From Crocosphaera watsonii WH 8501 (GTDB lineage: Bacteria; Cyanobacteriota; Cyanobacteriia; Cyanobacteriales; Microcystaceae), in contig NZ_AADV02000002.1 of NCBI RefSeq assembly GCF_000167195.1, forward strand, positions 212,004-276,003: 64,000 bases of DNA. Reading direction: 5' to 3'. The notes beneath the pieces were generated by a model. The model searched no databases and had not been told where the DNA came from. It saw only the letters and a program-made list of their open reading frames with translations. The position numbers and the translations under genes were made by a program. Positions 46,070-54,871 of this stretch are shown here, piece after piece. Within the stretch, counting starts at the first letter, position 1; each line of letters opens with the position of its first letter.

Positions 46070-47584
46070 ATGATTATTGATGATCAACATTATGATGTAA
46101 TTATTGTGGGAACGGGTGCTGGTGGTGGCACTTTAGCTAATAGATTAGCCCCCACTGGTAAAAAAATTCTTATCCTCGAAAGAGGTGATTTTATGCCCTT
46201 AGAAGAACAAAATAGGTCCAATGTTGATGTCTTTAAAAAAGAACGTTATCGTTCCTCAGAACGCTGGTATGATCAGGATGGGCAGAACTTTTCTCCTCAG
46301 ACTAATTATGCTGTGGGTGGTAATACGAAAATCTACAGCGCAGCATTAGTAAGAATGCGAGAAAAAGATTTTGAAGCAGTAGAACATCAAGAAGGTGTTT
46401 CCCCCGAATGGGGTCTAAAATATCAAGACTTTGAACCCTATTATACAGAGGCAGAAAAATTATATATGGTTCATGGTAAAACTGGGAACGATCCTAGTGA
46501 ACCTGATCATAGCGAAGATTATCCCTTTCCTGCCGTTGAACACGAACCCGAGTTCCAAACTATAGTAGAGGCGATCGCTAAACAAGGATTACACCCCACA
46601 TCTTTACCCCTCAGTTTAACCCGTGAAGAAGATGATCCCACGGGAGACTCAGAGGTATTCGGTATTGTCCCTGCTTTAAAACACGATAATGTGACCCTGA
46701 AAACTTCGGCCAAGGTGGTCTGTTTAATTACTAATTCTTCAGGAGAAGCAGTAAGAGCGGTAGAAGCAGAAATAAACGGTCAATCTTATCTATTTTTCGG
46801 GGATATTATCGTTTTAGCCTGTGGTGCAATCAACTCAGCGGCCTTATTATTGAAATCAGCTAATCATAAACATCCCAACGGTTTAGCTAATAGTTCCGAT
46901 CTCGTCGGTCGTAACTTCATGAAACACAACCAAACCGCTATGGTGGAACTGAGTGTTAACCCTAACTCTGGTCAGTTTCTTAGGAGTGTTAGTGTTAATG
47001 ACTTTTATTGGGGTGACGAGAACTTTCCCTATCCTATGGGTCATATTGAAAATACAGGAGGACTCCTCCAAGACATCATTTTTGCCGAGTCTCCCCCCAT
47101 TTTATCGGTGTTGGCCAAAGGAATGCCAGGGTTTGGCCTAGAACAATTAGCTAAACGATCTATTGGTTGGTGGTTATATACAGAAACTTTACCCAATGCT
47201 GATAACCGTGTTAGAGTCGATGGGGACAAAATCTATGTTGATTTCACTCCCAATAATAGCGAAGCACACGATCGCTTAGTTTATCGCTGGATCGATGTAC
47301 TCAAAGCAGGGGAGAAAAATTTAGGTGGTTCTGTGTTTGAAAAGTTAGCTGTTTACCCCCGTGGAGAAGTTCCCATACAAACAGTTGCTAACCAATGCGG
47401 AACTTGTCGTTTTGGGGAAGATCCTCAAACCTCTGTTCTGGATCTCAACTGTCGCACCCATGATCTCGAAAATCTCTATGTGGTGGATAGTAGCTTTTTT
47501 CCTTCTAGTTCTAGTGTTCCCCCTGCTTTAACCATTATTGCTAATGCGTTGCGGGTGGGGGATCATCTCAAGTCTAAAATTTAA
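46070..47584 (+). CDS. GMC-family oxidoreductase
   Basis: FAD-dependent oxidoreductase (glucose-methanol-choline type). Start at ATG 46070, giving MIIDDQHYDVIIVGTGAGGG with the dinucleotide-binding motif; an upstream TTG would place the FAD motif unusually far in and overlaps a repeat. Also seen: NYAVGGNTKIYSAALVRMRE (FAD loop), IIVLACGAINSAALLLKSA, and the C-terminal LYVVDSSFFPSSSSVPPALT (active-site region) followed by TIIANALRVGDHL. 504 residues. Substrate unknown, probably a sugar or polyol. Convergent with an aldolase/SDR fusion gene, which could belong to the same pathway. Confidence 0.9.
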   Translation: MIIDDQHYDVIIVGTGAGGGTLANRLAPTGKKILILERGDFMPLEEQNRSNVDVFKKERYRSSERWYDQDGQNFSPQTNYAVGGNTKIYSAALVRMREKDFEAVEHQEGVSPEWGLKYQDFEPYYTEAEKLYMVHGKTGNDPSEPDHSEDYPFPAVEHEPEFQTIVEAIAKQGLHPTSLPLSLTREEDDPTGDSEVFGIVPALKHDNVTLKTSAKVVCLITNSSGEAVRAVEAEINGQSYLFFGDIIVLACGAINSAALLLKSANHKHPNGLANSSDLVGRNFMKHNQTAMVELSVNPNSGQFLRSVSVNDFYWGDENFPYPMGHIENTGGLLQDIIFAESPPILSVLAKGMPGFGLEQLAKRSIGWWLYTETLPNADNRVRVDGDKIYVDFTPNNSEAHDRLVYRWIDVLKAGEKNLGGSVFEKLAVYPRGEVPIQTVANQCGTCRFGEDPQTSVLDLNCRTHDLENLYVVDSSFFPSSSSVPPALTIIANALRVGDHLKSKI

Positions 47585-47625
47585 CAGAATGTTGGGTGAG
47601 GCAGGGGGCAGGAGGGTTTTCAACA

Positions 47626-49599
47626 CTAAATAACCCTTTCATTTCCCCCATCTAAAGGGACTTGTGCGGCCGTTGTTTTCTCGAATAAGCGATCGCACAT
47701 ATTAGCAGCCAACTCGGCCACATCATGACTGGTAACTTCCACTTTCAAAACATTATTTGTCTTATACTCTTCTACCGTTAAACCATAATTTTTTGCCCGA
47801 GTTTCTAACACTTCATCTGTCCAGATACCTGTATCAAAAACCCCGTTAGGATGAATGGAATTAATACGAATCTTATCCTTACCCCATTCTAAAGCAGCGA
47901 CACGGGTTAACTGATTCAAAGCAGCCTTAGACGCAGAATAAGCAGCAGCCCCCGGCCCTGGTGCCAGCACATTTTTGGAGCCGATAACCACCATTCTACC
48001 CCCCTTCGGAGCCATTTTTAAGAAGGGGTGAACCTCTCGCATCAATACTAAATTAGCATCCAAATTAATACCCATAATACGTCGCCATTGTTCCGTAGCT
48101 AGGGCAGAAATAGGGCTACTAGCAGGGAAAATACCAGCATTGAGTATCACCATATCAATGCCCCCAAACCGTCTTACAGCCGTTTCTAAGCCTTGCTGAA
48201 TGGCTTTTTCATCTGTGAGATCACAGGTAAGGCCACAGAAGTTGGGGCCTTTATGTAAATCTGCGATCGCCTCATTAATATCCAACCCCACCACAGCGGC
48301 CCCTCGTTTCAGTAGAGACTCCACACAAGCTTTACCAATACCAGAGGCTGCTCCCGTTACTAGGGCAACTTCTCCTGTAAAAGCAGGTGCTTGCCCGCCT
48401 TTAGCCAGTTTTGCTTGTTCCAGTTCCCAGTATTCCACATCAAAGATATCTTGGGGAGGTAAGGCTTGATAACCCCCTAACAGCGTCCCCCGTTGGATAA
48501 TATCGATGGTGTGGTCATAAATATCAGCTACAATGGCCGCAGCCTTAGCATTTTTACCGATCGCAACCATTCCCAACTCTGGATCGATAATCACCCTTGG
48601 TGCTGGATCAACCATGGTTTTACTGTCCTTAGCCTGGGCTAAATGGGTTTTAAAATAGGTTTCGTACTGCTTTACATACCCCTCTACATCCCTACCTATT
48701 AAGGGTATGCGTTTGGTGCGAATAACATGATCTGGTGTGGCCGGCCCCTGTTGAGAAATAGTAGTAATATCCTCTCGTTGAGCAAAAGCAAGGGTTTTTT
48801 CCGTTTGCTGAAGGGAGAGAATAACGGGAAAACCAGCAGCAATAGACACTTGATAACGTAGTTGTGCTAAAGTCTGACTGAAAGATTTTTCTGGGGTATT
48901 TACGGCTTTTTGGGGAATATTCCCAGCTTGATGACGTTTTAGATACTCTTCTGCTTCCGTAACTAACTCAATCATCCTTTCATAAGATTCTTGGGCCGTG
49001 TCTCCAAAGGAAAAAATACCATGATTCATCAAAACCATCCCAATAGTATTATCCCCTTTTTGCTTCTCGAATTCTTCTGCACAGAGACGGGCGAGGTCAA
49101 ATCCTGGCATAATGTAAGGGATAATTACCAAGCGATCGCCGTATATTTCTTCCATGCGCTGTCTTCCTTCTGCTGTGTTGGTAATGGTAACCACTGCATC
49201 AGCATGGGTATGATCCACATATTTGTAGGGTAATATGGCATGGAGGATAGTTTCCACAGAAGGTGAAGGAGCATTGGAGCGAATCATCTGGGTTTTCAAC
49301 TCATTAACCATCTGAGAGTCTGATAAGCTCTTAAGTTTGGCTAGTTTCAAAAGATGAGGCATTCTTACCCCAGAAAAACCCCCTTCTTCGATGGTTGCTA
49401 AGTCCCAACCACTGCCTTTAACATAAAGTATATCTTCTCTTTCTCCAACAATATTATTTTGACTGATTTTTACCGATGTGTTGCCGCCACCGTGCAACAC
49501 TAAAGACGGGTTTTGTCCCAATAATCTAGAAGTGTAAACTCTCAGGGCTAAATCTGTTGTATATTTAGCTGCATCTTGGTCATTCCACAAACTTTTCAT
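47626..49599 (-). CDS. bifunctional class II aldolase / short-chain dehydrogenase
   Basis: 657 residues, a two-domain fusion. N-terminal class II aldolase/adducin fold: VLHGGGNTSVKISQNNI, VDHTHADAVVTITNT (zinc His), VLMNHGIFSFGDTAQESYER. C-terminal SDR domain: VALVTGAASGIGKACVESLL (NAD-binding), LNAGIFPASS, and AAYSASKAALNQLTRVAALEW with catalytic Tyr-x3-Lys. Fusions of this kind act on rhamnulose- or rhamnonate-type sugar intermediates. Intact, single gene, converging on the GMC gene. Confidence 0.92.
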   Translation of the reverse strand: MKSLWNDQDAAKYTTDLALRVYTSRLLGQNPSLVLHGGGNTSVKISQNNIVGEREDILYVKGSGWDLATIEEGGFSGVRMPHLLKLAKLKSLSDSQMVNELKTQMIRSNAPSPSVETILHAILPYKYVDHTHADAVVTITNTAEGRQRMEEIYGDRLVIIPYIMPGFDLARLCAEEFEKQKGDNTIGMVLMNHGIFSFGDTAQESYERMIELVTEAEEYLKRHQAGNIPQKAVNTPEKSFSQTLAQLRYQVSIAAGFPVILSLQQTEKTLAFAQREDITTISQQGPATPDHVIRTKRIPLIGRDVEGYVKQYETYFKTHLAQAKDSKTMVDPAPRVIIDPELGMVAIGKNAKAAAIVADIYDHTIDIIQRGTLLGGYQALPPQDIFDVEYWELEQAKLAKGGQAPAFTGEVALVTGAASGIGKACVESLLKRGAAVVGLDINEAIADLHKGPNFCGLTCDLTDEKAIQQGLETAVRRFGGIDMVILNAGIFPASSPISALATEQWRRIMGINLDANLVLMREVHPFLKMAPKGGRMVVIGSKNVLAPGPGAAAYSASKAALNQLTRVAALEWGKDKIRINSIHPNGVFDTGIWTDEVLETRAKNYGLTVEEYKTNNVLKVEVTSHDVAELAANMCDRLFEKTTAAQVPLDGGNERVI

Positions 49600-49748
49600 C
49601 AGCAGATTGGTTGAGCATTAAATATCTATCTCTATTTACTCTATAACAATTCGAGACGAAAAAACACCCAGGATAATCAGATTAGTTTATCTTGGGTTAT
49701 GAGTAGTCTTTGGAAGTTTAGAAATAAGCTAAAACTTAATCACTGCAA

Positions 49749-49916
49749 TTAACTCTTTGTAGAATCTCCGATTAAAAAATTATGCTCATCCATAGCATCT
49801 TCCCACTCTAACATGGGATCAACTTTTAAATCAGTTTCTTTGTCTAATAATTGACTGACAAAGTTTTCATAATCTTCTAAACTGTTGAACATATAAGGTC
49901 TTTCAATTTTGTACAT
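49749..49916 (-). CDS. small conserved-looking protein, 55 residues
   Basis: ATG 49916 with AGAGG seven bases upstream. It encodes MYKIERPYMFNSLEDYENFV, an acidic helical middle (SQLLDKETDLKVDPMLEWED) and a short tail, stop TAA. Good ribosome binding site and protein-like composition favour a real gene. Family not recognised. Confidence 0.6.
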   Translation of the reverse strand: MYKIERPYMFNSLEDYENFVSQLLDKETDLKVDPMLEWEDAMDEHNFLIGDSTKS

Positions 49917-50068
49917 TTTTACCTCTTAAGTTTTTAGAGAATACCTCTCCATTTACGGAGAATTTTAATTATATAGTTAGGGCATTAGTAACAATGCTAA
50001 CTGATTATCTTTTAATGAAAACTGGAAAATGAACATGACTGCTAAGCTCAGTAAAAGCTATAATCAAG

Positions 50069-50106
50069 GTCTAAAAGACTGTGTTCCAGTTCACATCTAA
50101 AATAAA
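50069..50106 (+). repeat. dispersed repeat, copy 2 (GTCTAnAAGAC type)
   Basis: GTCTAAAAGACTGTGTT followed by a TTCACATCTAAAA tail, matching 528-564. The two are 49 kb apart and each lies upstream of an open frame. Possibly a regulatory box or tiny mobile repeat. Confidence 0.45.
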
Positions 50107-50112
50107 AATTAT

Positions 50113-50265
50113 ATGGGTAACAAACAACAGCTTAACCCTAAGTTTAATCTTGATTTGGCAAGATGTAAACTCGAAAAAATACGTATTTTACTCCGTATAT
50201 CTATCGGAGAAAAGATACTGATTAGATTGAAAAAACATCTAAAAACAAGAAAATTTACCACTTAA
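50113..50265 (+). CDS. possible small protein, 50 residues
   Basis: ATG 50113 to TAA 50265. The product is very basic (KLEKIRILLRISIGEKILIR, then LKKHLKTRKFTT). No ribosome binding site is evident and the region is AT-rich, so it may be chance. Position just after the repeat at 50069 is its only support. Confidence 0.25.
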   Translation: MGNKQQLNPKFNLDLARCKLEKIRILLRISIGEKILIRLKKHLKTRKFTT

Positions 50266-50328
50266 TTAGGGAAAAACTGCTACAATAACCAATGGAAAAT
50301 TCACAAATCCTGTTTCAACCATACTTAG

Positions 50329-50694
50329 ATGATGCCGAAATCATGGAAAAAGCTGTTAACAATTAGCACAATTTTAGTGGCTGATGCTATGCTACTATCA
50401 ACTAGCATTACCCTAGCTCAATATTCATCCCGTTCCCAATCTTATTGTGAGGGTTACGCCAGAGACTATGCCGATCGCTATGCTAGAGGTGGTTTCTTTC
50501 GAGGAGGGGCAAGAGGGGCAGCCAGTGGCGCAGCCATAGGGGCTATTGTCGATGGGGGAAGAGGTGCCGGAACAGGAGCAGCCATCGGTTCCGTTGTTGG
50601 CATCATAGGTGGTAGTTCCCGTCGTGCTTCCGATCATGATAGCTTATATCGACAGGCATTTGATGATTGTATGCGGGGCGCACCCTTAAGATAA
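50329..50694 (+). CDS. secreted glycine-zipper protein
   Basis: 121 residues. An N-terminal signal peptide (KKLLTISTILVADAMLLSTSITLAQ) probably ends at ALA-like TLAQ. The mature part has a glycine-zipper stretch (GGARGAASGAAIGAIVDGGR, then GAGTGAAIGSVVGIIGG) flanked by Cys residues (YCEGYARDYADRYA and DDCMRG). This pattern is typical of small outer-membrane or periplasmic glycine-zipper proteins. ATG 50332 is an equal alternative start. Followed by another secreted small protein in the same direction. Confidence 0.8.
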   Translation: MMPKSWKKLLTISTILVADAMLLSTSITLAQYSSRSQSYCEGYARDYADRYARGGFFRGGARGAASGAAIGAIVDGGRGAGTGAAIGSVVGIIGGSSRRASDHDSLYRQAFDDCMRGAPLR

Positions 50695-50733
50695 CCCTTA
50701 ATTTCAACAATAAATAAACAATGAGGAGTAATC

Positions 50734-51054
50734 ATGAAATCAATTAACAAACTATTAGCTATTTTCCTATTATCAACTATTATTAGTACCCTCTATAGTT
50801 CATCAGGTTTTGCTCAGGATGAAGCAGAAAATACTAAAGTAGAATTGAATAAAATTAGTTGTCGAGAACTCTTAAAAATGCCAGGAAAAGATCGGGAATT
50901 AACCTTGGTCTTTTTTCACGGGTTAATGGCATCCAGAAACAATCAAATGGTTATCGATCGAGTAGCTTTAAGAGAAGCAACTAATAAAATTACTGATTAT
51001 TGCATAGATAACCCTAACTCCATGTTAATGACAGCTTTTGATGAATATCTTTAA
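50734..51054 (+). CDS. HdeA/HdeB-like periplasmic protein
   Basis: 106 residues, good ribosome binding site GAGGAG seven bases upstream of ATG 50734. A signal peptide is followed by LNKISCRELLKMPGKDRELT, a FFHGLMASR segment and a late Cys (ITDYCIDNPN). Two conserved Cys residues bridging four helices is the HdeA/B acid-chaperone layout. Role in periplasmic stress is likely from the fold; no direct evidence. It ends at a clear terminator. Confidence 0.75.
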   Translation: MKSINKLLAIFLLSTIISTLYSSSGFAQDEAENTKVELNKISCRELLKMPGKDRELTLVFFHGLMASRNNQMVIDRVALREATNKITDYCIDNPNSMLMTAFDEYL

Positions 51055-51076
51055 AACTGCTTAATTTCCAAAGTTT

Positions 51077-51114
51077 AAAGTATTCTCATACTTCAGTGTC
51101 AGAATACTTTTTTT
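51077..51114 (+). terminator. terminator after HdeA-like gene
   Basis: AAAGTATTCT (51077-51086) and AGAATACTTT (51101-51110) form a perfect 10-bp stem with a 14-base loop, continuing into a run of T to 51114. It ends the two-gene secreted-protein unit. Confidence 0.85.
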
Positions 51115-51148
51115 ATCAAAATATAATCGGAAATAAATAAAGGCATAA

Positions 51149-51209
51149 GGTGGGCAATACTGATGAGAGTTAAAATCTTAATATAAATATAGTCTGATTA
51201 TTGCCCACC
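51149..51209. repeat. miniature inverted repeat, copy 2
   Basis: GGTGGGCAAT (51149-51158) and ATTGCCCACC (51200-51209), 61 bp overall. Similar to 45926-45984. It lies in the spacer before ubiA. No coding capacity. Confidence 0.5.
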
Positions 51210-51246
51210 CTAGAAATATATCCATTGTTAATTAGCCAGTGACACT

Positions 51247-52131
51247 ATGATTAGTCAATCTCAACCCCAAAAAGAACCTACTTTGTTAACTATTATTCGT
51301 CTATTAAGATGGGATAAACCAGCAGGAAGATTAATCTTAATGATCCCTGCCTTATGGGCTATTTTTTTAGCAGCAAGGGGACTTCCCCCTTTACCTTTAA
51401 TTGGGGTTATAATTTTAGGAACCTTAGCTACCAGTGCTGCTGGATGTGTGATTAATGATCTCTGGGATAGAGATATTGATCCTCAAGTGGAAAGAACCAA
51501 AAAACGTCCCCTAGCTGAGCGATCGCTGTCGATCAAAGTAGGTATCATTATCGCTTTTATTTCCCTTTGCTGTGCTGCTGTATTAGCATTTTATCTGAAT
51601 ACATTAAGCTTTTGTTTATGTGTTGCGGCTGTCCCTTTTATCGTCTGTTATCCTCTTGCCAAAAGAGTATTTCCTGTTCCTCAATTAGTGTTATCCTTAG
51701 CTTGGGGTTTTGCAGTATTAATTAGTTGGACTGCTGTAACAGGAAAATTAGAAAATTATACCTGGGTATTGTGGGGAATAACGGTATTTTGGACATTGGG
51801 TTTTGACACAGTTTATGCTATGGCTGATCGAGAAGATGATCAGAAAATCGGTGTTAATTCTAGTGCTTTATTCTTCGGAAAATATGCAGGGGAAGCAGTA
51901 GGAGTATTCTTTGCTATTACCGCAGGTTTATGGGCTTATTTAGGGGTGATTATGCACCTAAATTTAGGATTTTGGCTAACCTGGGGAATCTCTTTATTGA
52001 GTTGGATGATAGAATATATACGTTTAAGTTCTCCTGAGATTCCCCAAGAAACCTATGGTGAATTATTTAGAGAAAATGTCATTTTAGGGTTTGTTTTATT
52101 AGCAGGAATTATGGTGAATATTATACTCTAA
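51247..52131 (+). CDS. ubiA: 4-hydroxybenzoate polyprenyltransferase (UbiA type)
   Basis: 294 residues, eight or nine membrane helices. The two Asp-rich prenyl-diphosphate motifs are clear: VINDLWDRDIDPQVERTK near residue 73 and DTVYAMADREDDQKIG near 190. LRWDKPAGRLILMIPALWA is the usual N-terminus. In cyanobacteria this enzyme prenylates 4-hydroxybenzoate in plastoquinone synthesis. Intact and of normal length. Confidence 0.93.
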   Translation: MISQSQPQKEPTLLTIIRLLRWDKPAGRLILMIPALWAIFLAARGLPPLPLIGVIILGTLATSAAGCVINDLWDRDIDPQVERTKKRPLAERSLSIKVGIIIAFISLCCAAVLAFYLNTLSFCLCVAAVPFIVCYPLAKRVFPVPQLVLSLAWGFAVLISWTAVTGKLENYTWVLWGITVFWTLGFDTVYAMADREDDQKIGVNSSALFFGKYAGEAVGVFFAITAGLWAYLGVIMHLNLGFWLTWGISLLSWMIEYIRLSSPEIPQETYGELFRENVILGFVLLAGIMVNIIL

Positions 52132-52224
52132 ATAATGTATTCATATTCATGCAACTTCTGGAAAAAATGGGACTGAAAAGCTTTTAAGCCACCATCATTT
52201 TCCCATTTCTTTCCGTACAAAACC

Positions 52225-52437
52225 TTTCCCCGTCTTGTGGAATTATCTAGAGATGCTACAGTGGTATTGATGGGTCCAACACTTCCCTGGTTAGGGGAAT
52301 TAGCTGATTTTGGCATCAATTATCTAGCTGGTGTTACCGTTAGCGATCCTACCGCCTTAAGGCAAACCTTTGCTGAAGGGGGTTGGGTGAGGATCTTTGA
52401 AACAGCAGTACAATATCATTTGTTATCACTAGGTTAA
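52225..52437 (+). pseudogene. DUF364-type protein, C-terminal fragment
   Basis: About 70 residues: LVELSRDATVVLMGPTLPWL, GELADFGINYLAGVTVSDPT, ending GWVRIFETAVQYHLLSLG. This matches the last third of DUF364 (putative metal-chelating Rossmann-like) proteins, which are normally about 250 residues. The DNA before it does not continue the family, so the 5' part is lost. A GTG at 52237 could start a fragment. Confidence 0.6.
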
Positions 52438-52706
52438 ACCCCTAAAACAAAAATAACTTCATAATCTCTGAAACCTAGACGAAAAGAGAGATTCAAGGAA
52501 CAACAACGGGTACAAATTTACAAAAACAGTAACAGTTTAATAAATATTTATATATCACCGTATCTTTCTCCGTATGATTATCTAGACTTTGATGCAAAGA
52601 ACTTTTCTAAGAGTAGTATAAATCCTGTTGTGAGTAACATCACATTCATTTTAGGCTAAATATAGTTAATTGGTTACTAACAACAGTAAAGTAGTGCAGA
52701 TTTGCT

Positions 52707-53482
52707 ATGAATACTCCTGTCAAACAAAATGTAAAACTCGAAACCCTTAAGCTGTTTCAAGAGTATGAAAAGAACCCAAAGACTAGGCTAAGAAATAAGA
52801 TTTTAGAATTAAATTTTGGCTTAGTACGCAGAGAAGCACATCACTGGGTTCATCAATGTCCAGAAAGCTATGAAGATTTAGTACAGGTTGGAAGTTTAGG
52901 TTTAATCCGTGCCATTGAACGGTTTAGTATTGGAAAAGGTCATGCCTTCAGTTCCTTTGCTATTCCTTACATCAGAGGAGAGATTCAACATTATTTACGA
53001 GAAAAAAATATACAGTTCGTATTCCCAGACGCTGGTTAGAAATAGGAAGACAATCTATCCATGTGCGCCAAGAATTTAGAGAAAAATTTAACCGTCAACC
53101 AACGGATTCAGAAATTGCTCAAGTCCTAGAAATTTCTTTAAAAGAATGGCAAGAAATTAAACTAGCTTTTCAAAATAGAGAACCAGTGAGTTTAGATGTT
53201 AAAATTAGTAATGGTGGAGAAGGGCAAACCAGTTTAGGAGAGTTAGTTCCTGATATCAATTATCGCAGTTTTCAACTAGCACAAGAAGATCAAATTCGTC
53301 TCCAACAAGCCTTAGGACAATTGGAAGAAAAAACGAGAAATATTCTTGAATTTGTTTTCCTCAAAGACCTAACCCAAAGAGAAACAGCCGAACAATTAGG
53401 AATTAGTGTAGTCACGGTTTCCCGTCGTGTTAAAAAAGGGCTAGAAGTACTCAAAAGTAATATGGGTAAGGAGATATGTTGA
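52707..53482 (+). pseudogene. sigF: SigF-type group 3 sigma factor, A-run frameshift
   Basis: The first frame covers region 2 (LEDLVQ-type SYEDLVQVGSLGLIRAIERF and FSSFAIPYIRGEIQHYLREK). It then shifts at the A7 run 53002-53008. With one more A the reading is EKKYTVRIPRRWLEIGRQSI, the exact family continuation, and region 4 follows in the second frame (LTQRETAEQLGISVVTVSRR). The repaired gene has 258 residues, the normal SigF length. In related cyanobacteria SigF controls pili and motility and stress genes. As written the protein ends shortly after region 2. Confidence 0.88.
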
Positions 53483-53626
53483 TTATTAGAAAAAGGATTA
53501 ACTGAGAAGAAGACTGATTACTACTTACATAGGCGCAAGCGGTGATGTTAGTCACCTAACATTGAATGTAATTATGAGAAAATAGGGTTAATTATTTAAT
53601 ATAAATCAATTAAAGGACTTGTGTAA

Positions 53627-54871
53627 ATGGCTAATGTTGATCAGGAAAAAACCAAAACTGCATCTCCTTCAACCACTTTTTCCATGACACAGGGAACTAG
53701 GGAACCCCCTGCCCCCATTTGTTTTCCAAAATTTGCAACTACCCAACAGGCAACCTTATTTAACAAGTTAAAAAATAATCAATTTAGTGGTAAAGTTTCT
53801 TGCCAAACTGAGCAAGGAAGAGAATCTCATATCTACTGCTATTTAGGGAGAATTATCTATGTAACAGGAGGAACTCACCCAGTAAGGCGATGGAGAAGAT
53901 CAGTGTTAAAAATTTCCCCAAAACTAAGAAAGATAGGATTGCAATCTATTGCCATTCAACAATATATTGCTGCCTCTATTCGTCAAAATAATCCTATTAG
54001 TTGGGACTATGATCTGTTATGTAGTTGGCTGAAACAGCAAAAAATTAACCGCACAGAATTATTAGAAATTATTACTTCTATGGTCATAGAAGTTTTATTT
54101 GACCTGATGCAAGGTGGTCAAGTATCCTGTCATTTTTATCCTCATAAAAAAGTTTTATACCCTTCAGTTTTACTTGACCCGGAACAGACCATTGTTACTA
54201 CCTGGAAATCTTGGCAAAATTGGCACCTTTCCACCTTGGGTAGTCACTCTCCCAATGAAGCTCCTGTAATTAAAAGTTTAGAAAAATTAAAAAAACGGTC
54301 TTCAGCAAAAACCTATGAAGTTTTAAGCAAGTATATTGATGGAAACCGCAGTTTGCGAGATTTAGCCGTTTATATGGAGCAAGATGTGTTAAGGTTGACC
54401 TCCTCTTTAGCTTTATATATTCAACTGGGATTGATAAACTTAAAGGAAATCAAGGACTTACCTTAACCTTTGACTGTGCCTCAAGAAAAATCCTTAGCTC
54501 ACGATGAAAATAAATTGATTGCTTGTGTCGATGATAACCCTCGAATGTGCCAGTTAATGAAGGATATTATTGCAGAGGCAGGGCATCAATTTTTAGGCAT
54601 TAACGATAGCAGTAAAATTATCCCCTTATGTTTTATTCATCAACCTAATTTGATTTTTATCGATTTAGAAATGTTGGGGATAGATACTTGGAAAGTTTGT
54701 CGTAAACTGCGCAACTCTAAAGCCTTACAGCAACGACCTATTATTGTGTTAGTAGGACAAAAAGGAGTCTGGGAACCCTTACACAACAAAATTTCAGGTT
54801 CTTCTGCTTTTATTAGTAAGCCTTTGAGCAAAGAAGACATATTAGACACCATCTTGCAACACTTACCCTAA
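53627..54871 (+). pseudogene. PATAN-receiver response regulator (PixG/PatA-like), in-frame stop
   Basis: N-terminal PATAN/DUF4388 region (residues about 30-275; FNKLKNNQFSGKVSCQT, YLGRIIYVTGGTHPVRRWRR) is followed by a CheY-like receiver (IACVDDNPRMCQLMKDI with acidic pocket, LIFIDLEML with the phospho-acceptor Asp, and late Lys in FISKPLSKED). TAA at 54464-54466 lies exactly between the two domains, and the frame is the same on both sides. It probably replaces CAA. Whole length 414 codons, as in PixG/PatA regulators of phototaxis and pattern. Two separate proteins from natural splitting is the alternative reading. Confidence 0.82.

Noticed and set aside
49600..50328. A larger gene in the 49.6-50.3 kb gap
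   Set aside because: Only two very small frames are open. One has a good ribosome binding site (49749-49916); the other (50113-50265) is doubtful.
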